From contig NZ_CP032406.1 of the NCBI RefSeq assembly GCF_016806065.1, forward strand, positions 372,001 through 436,000: a stretch of 64,000 bases of DNA, written 5' to 3'. This DNA comes from Rhizobium rosettiformans. Its GTDB lineage: Bacteria > Pseudomonadota > Alphaproteobacteria > Rhizobiales > Rhizobiaceae. This document shows, piece after piece, positions 16,051-24,822 of the stretch (positions are counted from its first letter, which is position 1; each line of letters begins with the position of its first letter). A program made the translations under genes and the position numbers. The notes below the pieces were generated by a model. That model had not been told where the DNA came from. It made no database searches and saw nothing but the letters and a program-made list of their open reading frames with translations.

Positions 16051-16963
16051 CGGCAAATGCCCGCGCTCCACGGTGGAAAACATAGAAGCCGAGGCCAAAC
16101 ACGGTGAGGCTGATAAGCCAGGCTACCGCTATCCCGCCCAGGGACGGCCATTGGTCAAAGAAGAGCGCACCTCTCGCTGCTTCGAAGAAGAAAGACAACG
16201 GATTGAGGTCGAAAAGGTACCGTATGGAAACCGGTGTGTTTTGCACGGGATAAAGAACGGGGCTCAGATATAGAAGCGCGGTCAAAACGAAAGGAACTAT
16301 CATACGCATGTCACGAATAAAGACACCCGCGAATGCGAGCAAATAGGTGCCACCAAGCACGAGAATGACAAAGGGGACAAGTACAACCAAGAAGGAAATC
16401 GCTGTGGAGGAGGGTGCGCCAAGGACTACAAGCGACGCAATTATCACGATCAGAAAGTTCGCCGCGAACTGCACAAGTGATGCAAGGACGACCACCAACG
16501 GAAGCAACTCGACGGGGAAGACCACCTTGGTCACGTATGTTGCATTGTCTGTGACGAGTGATGTGGCGCGAGACCAGCATTCGCTCGCAAGTGTGTACAT
16601 GGATAGTCCGGCGAACAGAACAATCGCGAACACTTCCACCCTGTCAGCTTGCATTCCAGGCCAGCGCGAAACAAATATCACGTTAAACACAAAGGTATAT
16701 ATTCCAAGCATTAACAGGGATGACAGTAGTATCCAGAATAGGCCAAGTGCCGACCCCCTATATCGCTGCTCAATTTCACGGCGCACCAGAAATATGGTGA
16801 GATGACGATGGCCCCAAGCCTGTTTCAATTTCAACCTATCCACTTTCCGCTTGATCTCGAGTGGCGTGTTGCGCCTACGCGGATATGTTAATCTGGCCGC
16901 CGCCATATCATGGGTTGACGTTCGGCAGTAGCGATTTTTCCATTTGTCCCCAAGCGCTGTCAT
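16040..16963 (-). CDS. wzm: polysaccharide ABC exporter permease
   Basis: A 307-residue ABC-2-type permease. After a basic N-terminal region, residues about 68-300 hold six hydrophobic segments. Recognisable elements are RREIEQRYRGSALGLFW near the first helix and FEAARGALFF before the last segments, as in Wzm/RfbA/KpsM-like proteins. It forms the membrane channel for the surface polysaccharide together with Wzt encoded downstream. Its start overlaps the stop of the upstream glycosyltransferase by four bases (ATGA), so the operon is translationally coupled here. Confidence 0.9.
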   Translation of the reverse strand: MTALGDKWKNRYCRTSTHDMAAARLTYPRRRNTPLEIKRKVDRLKLKQAWGHRHLTIFLVRREIEQRYRGSALGLFWILLSSLLMLGIYTFVFNVIFVSRWPGMQADRVEVFAIVLFAGLSMYTLASECWSRATSLVTDNATYVTKVVFPVELLPLVVVLASLVQFAANFLIVIIASLVVLGAPSSTAISFLVVLVPFVILVLGGTYLLAFAGVFIRDMRMIVPFVLTALLYLSPVLYPVQNTPVSIRYLFDLNPLSFFFEAARGALFFDQWPSLGGIAVAWLISLTVFGLGFYVFHRGARAFADVL

Positions 16964-18093
16964 TGGGAATATATGCGATGGAAAGCGGATTTCACTGCAT
17001 CGGAAGCGAAGCCCTCCTTTCGAATGTGCTCAATTGCATTGTTCCCAATTACCTTAATCATCGTAGGATTTTTTGACAATTTTTCGATGATCGACACGAT
17101 TTCATTCGCTTGGCTTTCTTTGGTGGACCGCTGCAGGAAGAAACCCGTTACTCCCTCTTTGATTAAGGCCCGACTTCCAGGGAAGTCAGTCGCAACGGTA
17201 ACACATCCACAAGCGGCGGCCTCGATGAGAATTCGAGGCACGCCTTCGTTGTAGCGGGACGGCAGGACAACAACATCTGCTTGTCCGAGGAGACGAGGCA
17301 TGTCGTCCACTCTTCCAAGAAACAATACTTCAGGATGTTCACGCAAAGTGTTTTCTGAAACACCATCTGGATCGGCCTCCGTCTGCCCGGCTACAATCAT
17401 ATCGACATTTTCCATGCCGCAGGTTTTCGCAGCCGCAAGAAAAACATCTAGCCCCTTGGCCTTTAAGAGACGTCCGGCATAAAGTACCTTCAGACGTCTG
17501 TCGGAATGACGCTTTTCTGGCGGATGGAATTGTTCCAGGTCAATGCCGGTTCCATTCGTCAATTCGGTTCTATCTATTACTGTTAGCCTGCGTTCTATCC
17601 AAAAATCGCGGTCAGAACTTGTTTCAAAGCAAATTGTTGCATCACGCAAGCATGCCCTAAGCACCAGCTCAACTACGCGCAATCGCATTTTTTTGGCTGC
17701 TGTAAGGTTTTGAGTGTCATATAGGCGCCCTAATCCGGGGACGGAGACCACAAGATTGCCTCGCCACCCTAGTAATTTCGCCACCTGCGCCGCAACCCCT
17801 CCGTACAAATATGGCTTCAGGTTAATAAGATGTAAAATTTCTGGACGATAATACAATATACTCTTAATAATTGAAAATATAATATTGAAGTCACTCCAAT
17901 GCAGTCTGAATCTATTTATCTCAATTTTCTTGTGATAACAATTAGCCGGAGGGGTACCATTGCCGCCAGCCATTACAATTACATTTTTATCCATTTCAAC
18001 AGCAACATCGACAAGATGTTTTCGATGATGACGAAAATTGTCAATGTCGTTGGAAACAAAAACAATCGTCTGGTTTGCTTTATCCGTTTTCAT
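16960..18093 (-). CDS. glycosyltransferase family 4
   Basis: This 377-residue GT-B enzyme is the first gene of the polysaccharide operon. It begins KTDKANQTIVFVSNDIDNFRHHR. It continues with SVPGLGRLYD and LTNGTGIDLEQFHP, LKVLYAGRLLKAKGLDVFLAA, and VVVLPSRYNEGVPRILIEAAACG with the E-x7-E GT4 signature. The overall plan resembles the WbcQ/WcaL-like transferases that act early in O-antigen or exopolysaccharide assembly. Codon use and AT-rich third positions, especially near its 5' end (17.8-18.1 kb), differ from the genes right of the tRNA. That suggests acquisition by transfer. Confidence 0.85.
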   Translation of the reverse strand: MKTDKANQTIVFVSNDIDNFRHHRKHLVDVAVEMDKNVIVMAGGNGTPPANCYHKKIEINRFRLHWSDFNIIFSIIKSILYYRPEILHLINLKPYLYGGVAAQVAKLLGWRGNLVVSVPGLGRLYDTQNLTAAKKMRLRVVELVLRACLRDATICFETSSDRDFWIERRLTVIDRTELTNGTGIDLEQFHPPEKRHSDRRLKVLYAGRLLKAKGLDVFLAAAKTCGMENVDMIVAGQTEADPDGVSENTLREHPEVLFLGRVDDMPRLLGQADVVVLPSRYNEGVPRILIEAAACGCVTVATDFPGSRALIKEGVTGFFLQRSTKESQANEIVSIIEKLSKNPTMIKVIGNNAIEHIRKEGFASDAVKSAFHRIYSQ

Positions 18094-18487
18094 ATCAAGA
18101 CTTTTTCTAAGGATTTTGTTTTTCTTGAAGTCACAGACTAGAGAATTATTTAACCACTAGCCCGTCCTATATCTATTTTGGAATGGAGAGGCGGTCGAGA
18201 TCTGCCTATGGAAGGCAGACTGATTGGTTTTCACGCACAATTGTTGTAGCCTCATCTACAGTCACCTTCCGCCGCGCCCTTGACGCAGATCCATTGCAGA
18301 CCAGAAACTCGGCACAAAGGGAGTCTACCACTGCAATTCGATGGTCGGTTTCATACGTCGCGATCTGGGATACATCGATCTGGAGCAAATAAAACTGGAG
18401 ATCATCGACAGCTCGTACGTACGAGGTAGTCACCAACGCCTTAGGTGTAGGATGTTACCTACATCGCCAGTCTTGACACATCGACAA
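18094..18487. other. AT-rich leader region of the polysaccharide operon, no clear gene
   Basis: About 390 bp between the first glycosyltransferase gene and the tRNA. The part next to the gene (18.1-18.18 kb) is strongly AT-rich and is where the operon promoter should lie. I could not fix a convincing -35/-10 pair. A 76-codon minus-strand frame (18206-18436) has no recognisable family. Confidence 0.35.
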
Positions 18488-18577
18488 TGGCGGAGAGGGT
18501 GGGATTCGAACCCACGATACCCTTGCGAGTATGCCGCATTTCGAGTGCGGTGCTTTCGACCACTCAGCCACCTCTCC
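18488..18577 (-). tRNA. tRNA-Ser (anticodon CGA)
   Basis: Reading the minus strand from 18577, the acceptor stem GGAGAGG pairs with CCTCTCC, followed by discriminator G and an encoded CCA (18490-18488). The anticodon stem CCGCA/TGCGG encloses loop CTCGAAA with anticodon CGA. There is a long variable arm (CATACTCGCAAGGGTATC region) as in class II tRNAs, and the T loop GGGTTCGAATCCC. It decodes UCG. Its 3' end faces the AT-rich polysaccharide cluster, a common position for the border of transferred DNA, although I saw no repeated tRNA 3' fragment elsewhere in the window. Confidence 0.95.
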
Positions 18578-19003
18578 GGTCACATTGGTCGGCGCTCAGT
18601 GGCGCGGGCTGTCTCATAGCGGCAAGTCACCCCTCATGCAAGCGCGAATGTGACTGTTTTTCATTTCCTTGAACGGAAATGCCGCGTACGTCAAAGACGC
18701 AGCAAGAAATGCAGCAATCCCCTCATTTGCCGTCAACCGCCTGCCTCGACACCGCCTCGGATCATAGCCGCGCTTGCGCGAGATCCGGGTCAAACAACGA
18801 AGAGCATCGGAGGCGTCAGAATAGCGCCGGGCCAAGCCCGGGACGCCGGGAATTCTCGTCACGTCAGGGCCGGAGAAAGGGAAGCCGCAGGAGCCTGAGC
18901 ATAGTGACCCCTTGGGGTCAGGCGGGACCGCCTTCCCCCGGCCATGGCGTTCCGCTTGAAGGGGCAAAGAGCTTCGTGAGAAAAGCTCCACCCATAGCCG
19001 CCC
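18578..19003. other. intergenic region with a GC palindrome
   Basis: No convincing gene. A perfect 6-bp stem, CCGGGC-CAA-GCCCGG, lies at 18827-18841 within a stretch that resembles the palindromic repeat elements often found between rhizobial genes. It is downstream of the LysR gene and might also act in 3'-end formation. Confidence 0.35.
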
Positions 19004-19894
19004 TCACCTCCCCGACCGTCCCAATGTCTTCGCAATATCGATGATGTCATCTCGTGCTGCTGTCGGATCATCCTTGCTCCAGGCGACACCCAGCCCGATC
19101 TTCAGATCGATGCCCGTCACCTTCTTCAACACCACGTCCCTGCCCGGCAGTTCGCCCGTCCACTCCGGCGCAAAGCCGACACCAAGACCTGAGGATACAA
19201 GCGAGATCAGCGAGAAGGTGTCGTCACAGGTATAGGCGACATTATCATTCAGCCCATGCTCATCGAAGGTCTCCGCAAAATAGCGCTCGGTGAAGGACAG
19301 GTTCTGCCGCTTGAAGGCGATGATCTTCTCGGCCCTCAGATCCTCGATCGTCACCTCGTGCTTTAAGGCAAGTGGGTTTCCCATCGGCACGGCCAGCAGA
19401 TACCGCTCATGGGCAATCGAGAAGAAGCGCAATGAGCCAATGTTCTCGACCGGCCGAATGAAGCCGAGGTTCAGCTTGCCGCATTCGAGCTGCCGGATGA
19501 TCTCCGACGTCGAGCCATTCGAGACATGCAGGCGGATATCTGGAAACTTCCGGCCGATCCGCGCCAGAAATGCCGGCAGCACGCCTGTCGTTGCCGGATA
19601 GATCGTGCCGATCCTGATCTCCCGCATGGTCCTGCCTCCTGCAGCCCGCGCCATCTCTGCAGACAGATCCAGTTCTCCCAGCATCCTGACACAGCGATCG
19701 TAGAACACCTCCCCTGCCCGCGTCAGCTCCACCTTGCGTGTCGAGCGCGTCAGCAACTGAACCCCAAGTCCGCGCTCCAGTGCCTGGACCTGGGTGCTCA
19801 GTGCAGGCTGGGCAATGTTTACCCGCATGGCGGCACGGCCGAAGTGCAGTTCTTCGGCGACAGCGACAAAGTAGGAGAGTTGGCGGAGTTCCAT
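19004..19894 (-). CDS. LysR-family transcriptional regulator
   Basis: A 296-residue LTTR. The N-terminal winged HTH (residues 1-60) reads MELRQLSYFVAVAEELHFGRAA, AQPALSTQVQALE and TRKVELTRAGEVF. The C-terminal periplasmic-binding-like effector domain (about 90-290) contains IRIGTIYPATTG and SSGLGVGFAPEW. Family members bind an unknown small molecule and often regulate a divergent neighbour; here the divergent gene is the small XRE protein at 19989. No metabolic gene is adjacent, so the target cannot be inferred. Confidence 0.9.
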   Translation of the reverse strand: MELRQLSYFVAVAEELHFGRAAMRVNIAQPALSTQVQALERGLGVQLLTRSTRKVELTRAGEVFYDRCVRMLGELDLSAEMARAAGGRTMREIRIGTIYPATTGVLPAFLARIGRKFPDIRLHVSNGSTSEIIRQLECGKLNLGFIRPVENIGSLRFFSIAHERYLLAVPMGNPLALKHEVTIEDLRAEKIIAFKRQNLSFTERYFAETFDEHGLNDNVAYTCDDTFSLISLVSSGLGVGFAPEWTGELPGRDVVLKKVTGIDLKIGLGVAWSKDDPTAARDDIIDIAKTLGRSGR

Positions 19895-19988
19895 CTAATC
19901 GCTCCCGATCGATCCGGCGAAGACGATTATGCCCTATATGTATATAATAGCCAGTTATTTTATTTGTGACGATTTCCCATGTTGCCGT

Positions 19989-20252
19989 ATGACACCGCGC
20001 GAACTGTTAGCCTGGAACATACGGAAACTGAGGGTGGAGCGAGGTCTCTCCCAAGAGCGGTTAGCTCTGGAGGCCCAGATTGAACGCGTCTCCATCTCGC
20101 AGATCGAGCGAAAGCAAGTAAACTTGGGCATAGATTCATTGGGGAAGATTGCTCAGGCGCTGAACTGCGCCGTATCTGACCTGCTGATGAGCCCGTTGCC
20201 TGGAGACGAGATGCCTCCCGTTCTACGCCCCGGTCGCAAGAGCGGCAGCTGA
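19989..20252 (+). CDS. small XRE-family HTH regulator
   Basis: An 87-residue protein with a Cro/C1-type helix-turn-helix: LLAWNIRKLRVERGLSQERL, then EAQIERVSISQIERK and LGIDSLGKIAQALNCAVSDLL. The ATG at 19989 is preferred over an in-frame ATG 60 bp upstream because the HTH family normally starts just before this point. The AT-rich stretch at 19930-19965 would serve as promoter for it and possibly for the divergent LysR gene. Target unknown. Confidence 0.75.
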   Translation: MTPRELLAWNIRKLRVERGLSQERLALEAQIERVSISQIERKQVNLGIDSLGKIAQALNCAVSDLLMSPLPGDEMPPVLRPGRKSGS

Positions 20253-20790
20253 TCCCACGATGGCTAGGTAGAGAAGGAGTGGCCACGAGCAGCCCCCGAA
20301 GGCGCATGAAATTAGAACGCAAAAGACATGGGCTTAAAGAACGAGCGCCCGCTTTGGCTAAACAGACTCAACGCAACAAGAAATTGGCAATCTGTACGGC
20401 TGACAACGAACCTGTCCTAGCGGGCAGTTGGCAGGGGTCGACCAATCGCCTTCCCGCGGCGATCCTGCCGTTCAACGCACCTCACCTACGCGAAACATTA
20501 CCGGCGACCATCTCACCAGTCCGCCTCCCGTAAAGGCTGCTCGCAGACACGCCGCCTGACCCGGTCACAGGACCCCCGGCTCCCACTTGCGCTGGCCGTG
20601 ACCTGCTCCGCAAGCGACGCGCCGCTCCCGACCTCATACCAAGCCAACGGGCCACTCCTCAGATCCATACGCCGCTTGAACAGCGACCCAGACCTGATAT
20701 TTTCTATCTTTGTTCATGCAGCATGCAACCCCGCAGCAGCGGCCACAGAATGAGCATCGCACGCCTGCTTCAAACATCAGACGAGACCGC
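20253..20790. other. intergenic region without a recognisable gene
   Basis: About 540 bp between the XRE gene and the helicase gene. Open frames here are short and of improbable composition. I see no IS terminus, tRNA or clear hairpin. Confidence 0.3.
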
Positions 20791-22851
20791 ATGACCGCCC
20801 ATCTCGAAAGCCTCAACGAACGACAACGGGACGCGGTCACACACGGCACCGGCCCGGGCGAGCCGTCAGCAGCAGGCCCGCTCCTCATCATCGCAGGTGC
20901 CGGCTCAGGCAAAACCAACACGCTCGCTCATCGTGTCGCCCATCTGATCCTCAACGGCGCTGATCCCCGCCGGATCCTCCTGATGACCTTCTCACGTCGG
21001 GCAGCCTCCGAAATGGCGCGCCGCGTTGATCGCATTTGCCGACAGGTGCTTGGCGACAAGGCGCTTGCTGACGGTCTTTTGTGGTCGGGCACGTTTCATG
21101 GGATCGGCGCAAGACTGCTGCACCTCTATGCCGAACAGATTGGCCTACCCGTCGATTTCACGATCCATGACCGGGAGGACAGCGCCGATTTGATGAACCT
21201 TGTGCGCCACGAGCTTGGCTTGTCGAAAACTGAGACCCGCTTCCCGACCAAGGGGACCTGCCTTGCGATCCATTCGCGCGTGGTCAATGCTGAAAGCTCG
21301 ATCAGAGAGGTGCTCAAATCCGCCTATCCCTGGGCGATCAACTGGGAAACAGAGCTGAAGGAGCTGTTTGCGGGTTACGTCGCGGCCAAACAGACGCAAG
21401 GTGTCCTCCATTACGACGATCTCCTGCTCTATTGGGCGCAGATGGTCTCACATGCTGAACTGGCCGACGATATTGGCAATCGCTTTGATCATGTGCTGGT
21501 CGATGAATACCAGGACACCAACCGGCTACAGGCACAGATCCTGATGTCGCTCAAACCCGGCGGCCGCGGCCTGACCGTCGTTGGCGATGATGCCCAGTCG
21601 ATCTACTCGTTCCGAGCCGCAACCATCCGAAACATCCTCGACTTCCCGACTGAGTTTTCGCCAAAGCCTGCCGACGTCATCACGCTTGAACGCAATTACC
21701 GTTCGACGCAGCCGATCCTGGTCGCAGCCAATGGTGTGATCGGTCTGGCGCGCGAGCGCTATACCAAGAACCTCTGGACCGACCGGTCGTCCGAACAAAA
21801 GCCGCGTCTGGTGACCGTCAAGGACGAGAACGATCAGGCGGGCTTTATTGTAGAGGAGGTCCTTGCCAACCGCGAAGTCGGCATTGCGCTGAAGCAGCAG
21901 GCGGTGCTCTTCCGGACATCGAGCCATAGCGGCACCCTCGAGGTCGAACTGACGAGACGCAACATTCCCTTCGTCAAGTTCGGCGGCCTGAAGTTTCTCG
22001 ACAGCGCGCATGTGAAAGATCTTCTGGCCATCATCCGATTCGCCCAGAACCCGCGTGATCGGGTCGCCGGGTTTCGGGTGCTGCAGATGCTGCCGGGCAT
22101 CGGACCACAAAGGGCCGCCACAATCCTCGACACGATTGCCGCGGACCCACAGCCGTTGTTGTCGCTTGCCGAGATCCCCCCGCCGCCCAAGACCGGCGAT
22201 GACTGGGCGCCTTTCGTCACATTGCTTTCCGCCTTGCATAAGGACGAGCATGGTTGGCCTGGTGACATCGAGAAAGCGCGGCTCTGGTACGAGCCGCATC
22301 TCGACCGGATCCACGAGGACCCCGAGACTCGCAAGGCAGATCTCCTGCAGCTCGAGCAGATCGCGTCCGGTTATCCGAGCCGCGAACGCTTTCTGACCGA
22401 ACTGACACTGGATCCGCCGGACGCAACCAGCAATCAGGCGGGCGTGCCGCTGCTTGACGAGGACTATCTGATCCTCTCCACTATCCACTCTGCCAAGGGC
22501 CAGGAATGGCGTGCTGTCTTCATGCTGAATGTCGTTGATGGCTGCATGCCCTCTGACCTTGGGGCCGGAACGACGGATGAGCTCGAGGAAGAACGCCGAC
22601 TGCTTTATGTCGGCATGACCAGAGCCCGCGACAGCCTCAGCCTGATCACACCGCAACGCTTCTACACCCATGGACAGAACAGCCGGGGCGACCGGCATGT
22701 CTATGCATCCCGCACGCGGTTTATTCCCGCCATGCTCTTGCAGTTTTTCGAGCAGGCAAGTTGGCCGAAGGCCTCCCAGTCCACGCCCCAGCGTAGTGCA
22801 AGCCAAATCCGTATCGATGTCGCGGCAAATATGCGCGGCATGTGGAAATAG
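20791..22851 (+). CDS. UvrD/Rep-family ATP-dependent DNA helicase
   Basis: Start chosen at ATG 20791 (MTAHLESLNERQRDAV), where the family Q-motif begins; an upstream in-frame ATG adds an unlikely leader. The 686-residue SF1A helicase has Walker A GAGSGKT at 36-42, motif Ib-like GTFHGIG, motif II LVDEYQDTN, motif III VGDDAQSIYSFR, motif IV LERNYRST, motif V LSTIHSAKGQEW, and motif VI EERRLLYVGMTRARD. It unwinds DNA 3' to 5' in repair or replication. It is a little shorter than chromosomal UvrD. Its last 200 codons are duplicated as a truncated copy at 26937-27545. Confidence 0.9.
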   Translation: MTAHLESLNERQRDAVTHGTGPGEPSAAGPLLIIAGAGSGKTNTLAHRVAHLILNGADPRRILLMTFSRRAASEMARRVDRICRQVLGDKALADGLLWSGTFHGIGARLLHLYAEQIGLPVDFTIHDREDSADLMNLVRHELGLSKTETRFPTKGTCLAIHSRVVNAESSIREVLKSAYPWAINWETELKELFAGYVAAKQTQGVLHYDDLLLYWAQMVSHAELADDIGNRFDHVLVDEYQDTNRLQAQILMSLKPGGRGLTVVGDDAQSIYSFRAATIRNILDFPTEFSPKPADVITLERNYRSTQPILVAANGVIGLARERYTKNLWTDRSSEQKPRLVTVKDENDQAGFIVEEVLANREVGIALKQQAVLFRTSSHSGTLEVELTRRNIPFVKFGGLKFLDSAHVKDLLAIIRFAQNPRDRVAGFRVLQMLPGIGPQRAATILDTIAADPQPLLSLAEIPPPPKTGDDWAPFVTLLSALHKDEHGWPGDIEKARLWYEPHLDRIHEDPETRKADLLQLEQIASGYPSRERFLTELTLDPPDATSNQAGVPLLDEDYLILSTIHSAKGQEWRAVFMLNVVDGCMPSDLGAGTTDELEEERRLLYVGMTRARDSLSLITPQRFYTHGQNSRGDRHVYASRTRFIPAMLLQFFEQASWPKASQSTPQRSASQIRIDVAANMRGMWK

Positions 22852-23182
22852 AGCCCAGTCAACAAGGAAAATTCGGCGGGGCGACACCGCAGTCCTGTTT
22901 CTCATCGAATTGAATGTGGCGGCAGGTGTACCACCTGAACGCGGTAGTGACAGCCAGCCAGAAGACATCGACAGGTTCGTGACCCTGCTCGCCGTTTTCC
23001 CGAGATGGCGCCTGATGAACTGCCCCATTTGCCCGGAAAGGCACTGACACCGCGGCCCCTCAGCAAGCGGGGACAACACCTTTCCGCTTCAATGCTTGAC
23101 CGCCATCGCTCTTGACCTCGACCGATTTGAGAACATAATAGGAACAAATTCCGTTCTCTCGCCATTGAAGGCAGGCGCTGTC
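22852..23182. other. gap after the helicase gene, no supported gene
   Basis: About 330 bp. Small frames exist on both strands but lack a ribosome-binding site or family resemblance. The following hypothetical gene may start slightly upstream at 23096. Confidence 0.25.
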
Positions 23183-23638
23183 ATGCAATATCACCCTCGA
23201 GAGCGTCTTCAGCTCAATGTCGCCATTGCGCTTGGCTGCTTCCGTCGCACGACAATTCGGGGCTTTGCTGGATATGGCCCAAGCCGTCGCCGTGATTGGC
23301 ATCTGACCCCCACCATGGTAGATGCAATTGTCCGTACCGTGACGGCATCGCTCAGCTTCTACAAGGACGATCGCACCGTGATCCTCAGCCGTGTTGCCCA
23401 CCATGTCGAAAAGGTCCTGAATGATGTGGCCGACAATGAGGCACGAGCCCTGGCTGGGATAGATGCGAGGGAGCGCGACCGGGCAAGGCAGGCAATCGCG
23501 GGCCGCATCACAGAGCGGCTTTGTCAACGCTACACGATCCGCTTAACCCCTCGACCAGTCATGGTCCCGGCCACCGGCGTATGGTGCGGGCTCGATCGCG
23601 ATCAAGGTGACGAACAAGACGGTGGGGGGAAAAAATGA
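23183..23638 (+). CDS. hypothetical protein, 151 residues
   Basis: The frame is open from 23096, but the ATG at 23183 (MQYHPRERLQLNVAIALG) follows an AAGGCAGG-like sequence. Its downstream residues have a natural composition. The protein looks globular and basic, with an Arg-rich segment around residues 20-40 and helical stretches such as VDAIVRTVTASLSFY and ARERDRARQAIAGRI. I recognise no domain. It sits between the helicase and a LuxR-type regulator, inside the segment bracketed by the two helicase copies. Confidence 0.45.
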   Translation: MQYHPRERLQLNVAIALGCFRRTTIRGFAGYGPSRRRDWHLTPTMVDAIVRTVTASLSFYKDDRTVILSRVAHHVEKVLNDVADNEARALAGIDARERDRARQAIAGRITERLCQRYTIRLTPRPVMVPATGVWCGLDRDQGDEQDGGGKK

Positions 23639-24109
23639 TGAGCGAGAAGTATGAAAGAGGAAACCACAGGCGATAGCAAAATCGTCTGTGCCCCCATTGC
23701 TCTTACCGAGAAGCATAAATGGCCATTGCGCGGCAGCTCACCCCAAGTAGACAGCTTGAGCGACGCTTCATGTATAACAATGCGCTAAAGCAGCCTTACT
23801 GGCTCCCGGTCTTGGACATGTAAAGCGCATTGATCACTAAACGTCGCTAGCCGCGTACATTTCCGTCATCAGCTGCGAGACGACGCTGACACACGCGCTG
23901 CGACAACACTTTTGGCTCAGAGGTCGCCTAAATTTCGCAATTGGAGAACGTGTCGGCAAATGGAATAAAGCTTGCCAACGAAGATACTATCGACACGCTG
24001 CGGTTTAATTTTTTCTCAAAATCGTCAGGGGTTGAAAGAAAAAATTTGCAGGCTTTGGTTGTCGCCTGTAAGCACCATTGTTCAATAAACTCTTTTGTTG
24101 CAAGTGCTT
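23639..24109. other. non-coding stretch before the LuxR-type gene
   Basis: About 470 bp. The right half (23940-24100) is AT-rich and probably holds the promoter of the LuxR-type gene. No other structure was recognised. Confidence 0.3.
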
Positions 24110-24784
24110 ATGGATTCGTTCAATTTACTGTCCCGCGCCCTGATAGACACCTGGCTGACGTCCTCCGGCACAACCTCTACCGCAGAGATCTGTGCAGACG
24201 TCGCCAACAGGCTCAACGCCAAAATGGCGCTCTTCGTCATGAATACAGAAGCGGACGATCCCTATGATTGGCAATTGCGTCGGATCCGTAATTTTAGCTT
24301 CCGCAGCTCACTTCTTGCGCAGCTCGCCCCAGCTTTTGCCGACACGACATTGCGTGTGCTTGACCGAGACTTTGTCGATCAATCAATGATCCCTGCCTAC
24401 ACACGGGCCTTGATGCTGAGACGCCCAACAAAGGAGATGGTCAGGTCACAGATCGGTGCAATCCAGGTTGGATATGAACGTCTCATCCTGCCCCAAAAGG
24501 CCGCGGAAAGACCAAACTGGTGCATCAGTCTGGTGGTTACGCGCTACCTGCTTCCAAAAATGCTCGAGGCGAAGACGGATGCCATCGATGAAAATGTTAT
24601 ACAGCTTCTGATCGAAGGCCACACGACCAAGGAAATCGCCGACTGGCTTAACTTATCACCGCGGACGATCGAGCATCGCCTTGGCCGGTTGAAGGACCGC
24701 TTCGAGGCTGAGAATCTCGTTCATCTCGTTGCAAAGATCGTCGCCGCACAGGTCAGCGAGAACACTTCCCAACTCAAGAGATAA
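24110..24784 (+). CDS. LuxR-family transcriptional regulator
   Basis: ATG 24110 is preferred to a TTG 15 bp upstream. The 224-residue protein ends in a GerE/LuxR HTH (about 165-215): VIQLLIEGHTTKEIADWLNLS, then PRTIEHRLGRLKDRF. The N-terminal 150 residues do not show the autoinducer-binding pattern and resemble no domain I can name. The gene is convergent with the flagellin gene (38 bp between stops). Rhizobial flagellar genes are controlled by LuxR-type proteins (VisN/VisR), so a link to the neighbouring flagellin is possible but unproven. Confidence 0.8.
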   Translation: MDSFNLLSRALIDTWLTSSGTTSTAEICADVANRLNAKMALFVMNTEADDPYDWQLRRIRNFSFRSSLLAQLAPAFADTTLRVLDRDFVDQSMIPAYTRALMLRRPTKEMVRSQIGAIQVGYERLILPQKAAERPNWCISLVVTRYLLPKMLEAKTDAIDENVIQLLIEGHTTKEIADWLNLSPRTIEHRLGRLKDRFEAENLVHLVAKIVAAQVSENTSQLKR

Positions 24785-24798
24785 GGTGAGAAGTCACC
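24785..24798. terminator. small hairpin between convergent genes
   Basis: GGTGA-GAAG-TCACC directly follows the LuxR-type stop codon. Only a 5-bp stem and no T run, so a weak candidate for ending transcription from either side. Confidence 0.25.
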
Positions 24799-24822
24799 CG
24801 CTGTCACGTCAACGGACTGGAA

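Noticed and set aside
18206..18436. 76-codon minus-strand frame upstream of the polysaccharide operon
   Set aside because: Possible leader-region peptide, but no ribosome-binding site or similarity that I can recognise.
18614..18991. 125-codon minus-strand frame between LysR and tRNA-Ser
   Set aside because: Covers a GC palindrome and has shuffled, Arg/Ser-rich composition typical of non-coding high-GC DNA.
21526..23079. 517-codon minus-strand frame opposite the helicase
   Set aside because: Mostly antisense to conserved helicase motifs; the small part beyond the helicase has no family resemblance.
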